Source: Macrosoma leucophasiata
Lineage: Eukaryota; Arthropoda; Insecta; Lepidoptera; Hedylidae
NCBI GenBank assembly: GCA_036365455.1
Contig: JAWQUS010000030.1
Span: 7,874,001-7,938,000, forward strand
Direction of reading: 5' to 3'
DNA length: 64,000 nucleotides
Position 1 is the first letter of the stretch, and the number at the start of each line of letters is the position of its first letter. Of this stretch, positions 57,603-64,000 are shown in pieces. Below the pieces are notes generated by a model. That model was not told the origin of the DNA and ran no database searches. It saw only the letters and a list, made by a program, of their open reading frames with translations. The translations under genes and the position numbers were made by a program.

Positions 57603-57901
57603 TTGTGTTGTTGTGTTGCTTTACGCTAAGTAAGCAATACCCTGAGCATATCTTTGAACTAAAATATAATTATGTAACTATATCATAATATTCTTATGTA
57701 GATAATAAATGTTTACTCAATTGTTTATTTATCTTTATCAATTTGCGTGACTAGTAGCTACGGCTGTATACGTGGCTGATAACGCCTGATAGAAATGATT
57801 GCCACGTCACTAAAATTTGTTGATTTCATTACGCTACTATTCGAAAATCGAATCATTGCTATATGAAGTTCACCGACAACTTCTATATACATCATTTATC
57901 T

Positions 57902-57995
57902 TATTTTATGTAACTAAGGTGGCAAACAAGCATACAGTTCACATAGATGTTAAATGATGACTACAGCCTTTAGACATCTACACAAAAAGAGATCC
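57902..57995 (-). repeat. family A tail fragment
   Basis: It runs from atgtaactaaggtggcaaac to ctttagacatctacacaaaa, just left of a hAT-like element. Confidence 0.65.
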
Positions 57996-58010
57996 ATATA
58001 ATATTACTAC

Positions 58011-58717
58011 TAGTGATGATCCGTATCCGCGGATATCCGTGGAAAAATAAAGATCAGTTACCGTGTGCGTATCCGTTACTTTTACGGCGGATCTAATCCG
58101 GATCTTTCATCTAATTAACCTTCAACACTTGATGTAATTCTTATAAGAAGGAGACAAGGTAGCAAGGACAAGTTATTTAATTCCATTCAGTTTACATTTT
58201 ATATTAGAAAATATAGAAATATTTGTATCTTATTTCACTGGTGGTAGAGTTGTCGACGGTCGAAAGTCGAAGGGCCAACACTCTCGTGGCACCACCGCAT
58301 TACCTAATCTATCTGCCGCCAAATGGTTCAGCACTATCGTGTCCCATAACAACTAAGGTCTCAGGAGTGGCAACGCATCTACATTTTGACCTCTGATTTT
58401 TGTGTAGATGTCTGTAGGCTGCAGTCATCATTTAAGTAACATCTATGTAAACTGCATGCTAGTTTGCTACCTTCTTTACATAAAAAACTTATATCACAAA
58501 AGGTTTTTTTATAATGAGATAGATTACATTTTTATCATAATGATTTAATAACTACTAAAATAATTATCAACGTATCAACCGAGTAAGATACATATCATAT
58601 TGGCAGAATAAGATAACGATTTCGTAATAAAGTTAAGATTCACGGATCTTGACACCAAATATCCGTATCTGATCCGTATCCGCGAATACGTGTTCTTAAC
58701 GATCCGGCACATCACTA
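58011..58717. mobile_element. hAT-like nonautonomous element 2 carrying a nested family-A copy
   Basis: Termini tagtgatg...catcacta form short inverted repeats, with the repeated word atccgtatccgcg near both ends (58018 and 58674). A perfect 8-bp duplication attactac flanks it (58003-58010 and 58718-58725). Without the nested family-A insertion (58238-58488) it is about 450 bp. No transposase. Confidence 0.8.
58238..58488 (+). repeat. family A, nested in a hAT-like element
   Basis: It starts ctggtggtagagttgtcg and ends acataaaaaa. Subfamily 2. It is flanked by cttatttca (58229-58237) and cttatatca (58489-58497), a probable 9-bp target duplication with one change. Confidence 0.8.
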
Positions 58718-59402
58718 ATTACTACATAGCTTTTGCGTAAAGAACATCATCAATGAAAAATAACCAGAAACCACTCATCATTAAGCTGCATGCCAACATC
58801 TCGGTACTGCTATAATTATTGCAACACGTAATATATGATAATCATATCTACATACAAATAACAAATCATTATCTTTTCTACATTATGTCTGATATATACT
58901 AATATATTTCATTGAGTTTTTTCAAATTAAAAAGGATACTTCAATAGTCAAATCGTTCTGATATTGAGAGTCTTTATTTGTCTCAATAAATTTCTGTTTA
59001 AAAATCAGTTTGTTTTACAGCCGTATCATAGGTATACGAATATATATTTATAATATATAAACGCCGTAATCACCTAGAAATGGGATTATGGCTGGTGGAA
59101 AGGATATTGCGTTAGGATGTTACTAGAAACGATTACCAGATTGAAGCACTAGAAAAGGGAACTTTGTTGTATGGAATATACACCTTACGCTATGGCCTTT
59201 GTCGCCTGCAACTAGCACAATTACATAACGTTGCTTCTAGAATAGGTGCCCGGCATCATTACGGCTAGCTCGTTAACGCTCTCTAATTGCATCTGGTTAA
59301 TATAGACTTTGTTAAATAAAATCTCTCATCTCACCCCCCTTGCTCCGCCGGCGTTTTTTTTCGTTATTTACCGCGCTGCAGATGCCCTTAATGACGCGTT
59401 CT

Positions 59403-59550
59403 GAAACTTACGATGACACTTGGCGTGCCTCGCTTCAGGTCCGACTGTTAATTGCGCAGGAATTAAAGAATTTTCGTTCTTCGCGCGAATTAATGGGACG
59501 CGGCTGATGTACGCGAGGGGCGCGGCTGAAATTGTAGATGCAGTGATTCT
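59403..59550 (+). repeat. 59-kb noncoding direct duplication, copy 1
   Basis: It shares cgatgacact, gcgtgcctcg, ttcttcgcg, gaattaat and tagatgcagtgatt, in order, with a copy 280 bp downstream. It is GC-richer than its flanks and contains no TE signature. Confidence 0.75.
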
Positions 59551-59681
59551 GCTGCTGTGGACCTGTGTGATTAATAACTTAGTGGTATATATTCAAATGT
59601 AGGCGTACAAACAGCGGTCAAGTCTTACTGTTGGCAAATGTTTTCAGGCAAAAAGCTCTTAAATTTCGCTGTTTAACGTTG

Positions 59682-59820
59682 TGAAACTAACGATGACACT
59701 GCGCGTGCCTCGACTCAGATCTGACTATGTTTATTGCGAAGGAATTTTAAAAAATCTTTCTTCGCGTGAATTAATCAGACGTGGCTGAAGGGCACGGACG
59801 AAATTCTAGATGCAGTGATT
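59682..59820 (+). repeat. 59-kb noncoding direct duplication, copy 2
   Basis: This is the same ordered blocks as 59403-59550, diverged and slightly shorter, starting gaaactaacgatgacactg. Confidence 0.75.
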
Positions 59821-60357
59821 TTTACCATTTTCAGGGTATGTTAGGGTAGGTAAATACTCAATTAATGTAATCTTGAAGTCTATGAAAGGTAACAGAATCA
59901 TTTTGTGACTTGGTGTAGATCGGATAACATAAATAGGTAACAATTTTAATATAAAACATTCAAGTTGCTTATGTTAATTACTTGTCACTAAAACAAGTCA
60001 TGGAAAGGTTAGCTTATTACAAAATCCGAAGCCCTACCGAAACAATCCTGAAAGAGTCGAGAACAAACTTAATTATTTATTTATCTTTCAACACCCGATT
60101 CCGGCACAGTTTTAATAAACATTCTAGTAATATACGCTCGAATTTCTAAGACATTCTCATCTCGGAGGCAGTTAAGATTTGTGAATATAAGTGTAGTTGA
60201 GTCAGAATTAGGAAGGCGTCACGTGGCTTAAACATTACGCTCGGCAATTCGCGCACGATTAAAATTATCCTACACCATTATCGCTAAGGGAGTGACGAGT
60301 TACCTAGATCGAAGAATGCATAGAGGCGGCAGCGTTAACGAACACGCATAGCGTATG

Positions 60358-60620
60358 TAACTTCACATCTGTTTTCTCCGAAGAGGTAGGCAGGGATAAA
60401 TATGCATTTAATAAGCATATGTAAACATGCTCGTATCGCCTGTTACGTTTTGTCTCCCGTATAAGCCTATTGATATCTCCGGACGTATTACCAAACTCCG
60501 AGGCTGGTACTGGGAAACTGAGAGAAAATTGAATAATCCCAACAGCTTCAGAGATACAGGATAAAACCCAGGACCCTAGCCTAGCTGTTGATCTGCTACC
60601 ACAATACTTTTGAGGCAATC
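60358..60620 (-). mobile_element. SINE-C, nearly complete but diverged
   Basis: The minus strand gives gtggtagcagatcaacag and gtcctgggttttatcctg as head, then the body, and a tail ending gaagttacatacg. The hairpin reads tacctctt/cgg. Confidence 0.68.
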
Positions 60621-60774
60621 TAATGTTTTGGGTGATAAATTGTATTATATTAATTCCCTAAGAACATTTTGATAGATAAAAATACAATACTTAATAATAT
60701 TTTTTATTTTGATCGAGCTTCAGAATAGCTAGTAGCTACCTATATCTCCATCAACAGCAGCTGTAATTTGGCAC

Positions 60775-60800
60775 AAATATATATATATATATATATATAT
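60775..60800. repeat. (at)n microsatellite
   Basis: About 12 at dinucleotides in a row. Confidence 0.9.
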
Positions 60801-61802
60801 AATAGCTCGGGCAATTTAATCTTATTCTTATTCGTTTTTTTTTATTTAAAAGGAATACTATCACATTTTAGTAGACTCTACAAGATTACGAATAATAGTC
60901 GATCTACTTATAAATTATGCTTGGAAAACGGAACCCTACATTGCGCGTGGCCCGATCCTAACGGTGGATTTCCAGAACTGTCCTTCATGTTAACCAAACT
61001 GATACTATTTCAAAAAACTTAATAATTAAAGAAATAGTATTAATCTGTGTCAATGTAACCAAGAATACTACGCTTTGATACGGTCTCAGAAAATAGTTTA
61101 CAATATGAATTATTACAACAATTGCTCGTGAAAGAATGTCTATATCTTATTCAGTCTATGACAGCGATGTGAACAAAGACGTTCGGCAAGACTGGCGTGG
61201 ATCGGGCAAATGGGTGACGGCGTGATTGGCGCCCTACTTAATTAATCCCGGGGCCCTCTCTAATTAATAACAATAATTCTAATGCGACTTGTCGCAGCGA
61301 TCTGCCAGATGACGTCACGACGATCGCCCGCCGTTAACCCGCGGTCTTCACTGGTATTAACTTCATAATGGTCTCAAGAAGTTCAAGAAGGACTGGACGG
61401 GTCACTTTTGAGCCTTTCTGTTCCCCTTCAAAGTTATTATTGCTTAAATTGTTTTAATCGATATGTGCTAACATTTTAGTAATTAATATTCTACAAAGTG
61501 GTCTTGGTAATTTTTAATAGTAATAAAATCTCTATGATTAAATATCATAGTGTCTTCCAAGTTGGAAGGTGAAAAAAGTGTAAAAAACAAGAAAAATAAA
61601 ACATACCTAAAATATTAGTTAAAGAATAATTCTGTGATTGTGTTATAAAAATAAAAAATAAAATACTTTCGATAGCACATCTGTCTTTCATAAACACTAC
61701 ATACCCAAAAACAGATAAGTATTAAAGATTTCCTTTTTCTGTGTTGCGCCAAATGGTGGAGGGAGCATCCAGGCATTACGTCACATATACAGAACATTAA
61801 AG

Positions 61803-61968
61803 TATGTATGCTTGTATGTACGTATGTATCTTCACGCCAGATCCGTAACGGGGTAGGCAGAGAGTGTAGAGCGCCAGATATCCCGGTCCTGACATACCTC
61901 TCGTGCCTCATCTACTTTCATCATTCTCTTCATACATGCACGCCGATTCCTAAGACTTGACCGCACCA
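61803..61968 (-). mobile_element. LINE-1x 3' fragment
   Basis: On the minus strand it encodes ...RRACMKRMMKVDEAR... and ends with the ggcgtgaagatac tail and an imperfect (gtat)n run at 61804-61830. It is 5'-truncated just upstream of the RRACMKR segment. Confidence 0.8.
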
Positions 61969-62584
61969 TCCGGTCACATAACATTATAGTCCTTCTGTAA
62001 ACCTGGATGCATGGATGATCAAATCTTTCTTAGAAAGCAATGTTAAGCAGTAGAAGAGTCAAGCTCCAGCAAAATTATGATGATCCTATCATTAAAAATA
62101 AAGCTATACTTTTACTACAGATCAAGTTGGGTGTTGTCATTACTTTAGAACAACTTTATGACTTACCTACTACTCCACTAGTGCTCCATCGATACTTAAC
62201 ATTATCACTATTTTTTACATCAAATTTGTTTTCATCACTTCTCGTAAAATGATCTGAGGAAACGGCAACTAATTTAAGTTGTGTCACCGTCTTAATTATT
62301 TTCACAAGAAGGACAAATTGTCTGAAACAAATTGGGTACTTTGTGGATACCCCACAAGTGTCAGAGGGCGACAGATCAAACGCTCCTTTGTTTTATCTCT
62401 GTGTGACAGTTTACGAGGCGGGACTTGTACGGGTTTCACGGCTTTTGTTGTGAAACGATTGCCAGCGAGAATTTGTATTACAGAAATAAATTTCTAATAT
62501 CGTTTTTATTAACGCTACAATAGGAAGACTAACTTGTAGAATTGTTCTAGAGGTTTTTTTGTGTTGTAGAAATTTTTTTTTTAG

Positions 62585-63862
62585 GTCGGTCTTCGTGTAG
62601 GCGGCCTGTCTCGAGACGGCACTAGTCTACTTCACCGGGCAATCGGCGAGCGCAGAAGGCGCTCCAGCCTAAGCAAAAAGTTAGCGCAACTGCCTAAGGG
62701 TGACACATGCGGGTCCGTGCCTCGGCTTAGGACGTTGCGCAGAGACATATGAGACATATGCGATTATGGGCGGTGCAACTTTCGCTCTACTCCATTCGGT
62801 TGGTGATAACCGGAATGTCATCGGCCTCGTGGGGCCGGAGATAGGGTCGGGATCAGGGGCGGGCGCGGCGCGAAACGCGTCGGCGCGTTGTATTGGCGGT
62901 TTGTGCAGTGTAATTCTGTAAATGATTGTTCATAGCGGCGATGGCCAACGTGGTCTCATCGTCCGGATCTTTTAAGACGTGCCTTGGACGTCTCCTTTTG
63001 GCGCGATCAAAAGGAGTGTAAATCGCGGCCGCTCTGACCAGCGGATTCGGGTGGTGACTCGCCCGATCGAAATAGCGAGGTGAAGCTCGCTTCATAAACT
63101 GCCGGATGGTAGGCAGGTTTGCGTCAATGTGCATGTTTTTATTACGTACGTACCAAGGCGCGCCTACGGCTCTATGTAAGAATCGATTTTGCAAAGTTTG
63201 AAGCTTGCGTAATGTTGTGTTTATCGCGTGGGCGAATACCGGGGACGCGTAACATAGTATGGGCCTTATGCAGGACGTATAGGCACGGAGTTTGTTCCGG
63301 GCCGATAGCTTGCTCTTTTTGTTTAATAAACAATGTAATTGGGACAACACGAATGCAGCCTTTGCGCGCGCTGCTTTAACATGTGCAGCGAAGGTCAGAT
63401 GCCGATCAAGCGTCACTCCTAAGTATTTGATTTTGTCCATCCAGGGGATGGGCTCGTCAAACATTTGGACTGGGGCAACGTTAGATCTGGGAGCGCGGTC
63501 CCGTATAAAGAGTATGGCAGCGCTCTTGCTAGGATTTACCTCTATACGCCAGCGGTGGAACCAAGACTCAAGGTCTTTGGCCGCCGCTTGCAGGGCTTTC
63601 CTTATGATCTCTGGCTTTCTGCCAGAGACGTAAATAGCAGTGTCGTCAGCGTACATTGCCACCTGAACGCCGTGGCGGCCAGGGATATCGCTAGTGTATA
63701 GCGTGAACAGGAGGGGGGAGAGTACGGATCCTTGGGGAACACCGGCTGTTATGGTGTGACGGTTCGAAAGGGTACCCTCGACTGGCTATCGAAAGCCTCT
63801 GTCCGACAGAAAATCGCGAGTGAGCAGACTAATTCGAATCAGCCTGGTCTTATATAGCTGAG
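62585..63862 (-). pseudogene. jockey-clade LINE: reverse transcriptase C-terminal half plus 3' UTR
   Basis: On the minus strand an open frame from 63785 down to a stop at 62853 carries the RT palm motif AGVPQGSVLSPLLF (near 63705-63746) and the catalytic YADD (63642-63653). These are followed by KIKYLGVTLDRHLTF, the CIRPILCYASPVF thumb region, LQNRFLHRAVGAPWYVRN, and an arginine-rich end. These are hallmarks of jockey-type LINE polymerases. The annotated-looking start at 63662 is a GTG inside the RT and not a real start. A TAG at 63786-63788 interrupts the frame, and recognisable homology stops near 63860, so the endonuclease and ORF1 are missing. A 3' UTR of about 250 bp follows, ending in an A-run (T-run on plus at 62573-62582). 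It is a dead copy, but long enough to class the family. Confidence 0.85.
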
Positions 63863-64000
63863 ACGGAACACAACCCTAGTGCGATATAAACTACTAGTGG
63901 CGCCATCTATCGAGAAATTACTGAAAACTATGTTGCCATGTCATGCTAGCGCCACCTGTTTCTGAGGCGTCTGGCATAACGGTCCGGATTCACGCAAAAA

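Larger units (their letters stand above)
59821..62584. other. no gene seen; possible regulatory patch at 61.16-61.36 kb
   Basis: 61160-61360 has cttaattaatcccggggccc, ctctaattaataac and tgacgtcacgacgatcgccc, repeat-free and GC-rich against AT-rich flanks. The rest is AT-rich plus SINE-C and LINE-1x pieces. Confidence 0.35.

Noticed and set aside
62853..63662. A complete 269-residue protein starting at 63662
   Set aside because: The start is a GTG within the RT domain. Homology continues upstream through the catalytic palm motif to a stop codon, so it is a pseudogene fragment.

Overview
This window looks like lepidopteran (moth or butterfly) nuclear DNA. It is AT-rich and almost gene-free, and it is filled with degraded copies of transposable elements. 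The tails and heads of several of these match, from memory, repeats common in moth genomes. Examples are a Bombyx-BMC1-like 3' tail, RTE and jockey-type LINE fragments, elements that begin with a tagctgtgcccgcg motif, and a cttcaaaaaaggaggagg module. There is no bacterial-style gene organisation, CRISPR array, rRNA operon or intact transposon gene.

The best host-gene evidence is at 21.77-22.20 kb. A GC- and CpG-rich block ends in an open frame with an ATG at 22162 and a consensus splice donor at 22201/22202. I read it as the first coding exon of an unidentified plus-strand gene. If so, much of the DNA to its right could be a long first intron, but no acceptor or second exon was recognised. 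Two other non-repeat GC-rich blocks could be regulatory: 12.69-12.85 kb, which holds a perfect RFX-type X-box palindrome, and 25.93-26.26 kb, which holds a consensus donor on the minus strand.

The repeats fall into about ten families. Family A is a roughly 280-bp unit with an acataaaaaa tail, present in about 20 copies. SINE-B and SINE-C have tRNA-like heads. A 5S-rRNA-like SINE occurs twice. A tRNA-like cassette lies between long inverted repeats. Two hAT-like nonautonomous families have 8-bp target duplications. LINE-1x is an RTE-like family with six 5'-truncated copies, two of them nearly identical and with direct repeats at two insertions. Other coding relics are an RTE pseudogene at 18.8-19.6 kb, another non-LTR C-terminal fragment at 56.0-56.25 kb, and a jockey-type reverse transcriptase pseudogene at 62.6-63.86 kb. 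A minisatellite-bearing element (family J) occurs as two long direct copies near 39 and 51 kb, with an inverted fragment near 10.4 kb. Family G ends in the cttcaaaaaaggaggagg module.

Layout. 0-10 kb is mostly anonymous AT-rich DNA. 10-12 kb and 14-21 kb are dense in repeats. 21.8-26.3 kb holds the candidate exon and GC-rich blocks. 28-32 kb has the first hAT-like MITE pair, the 5S SINE and the longest LINE-1x copy. 36-42 kb has the IR-flanked tRNA-like unit, a dated LINE insertion and the first J copy. 46-58.7 kb is a patchwork of nested SINEs, the second J copy and a hAT-like element. 59-61.4 kb holds a duplicated noncoding block. 62.6-63.9 kb is the jockey-like relic. Family names and homologies are from recognition only; no database search was possible.
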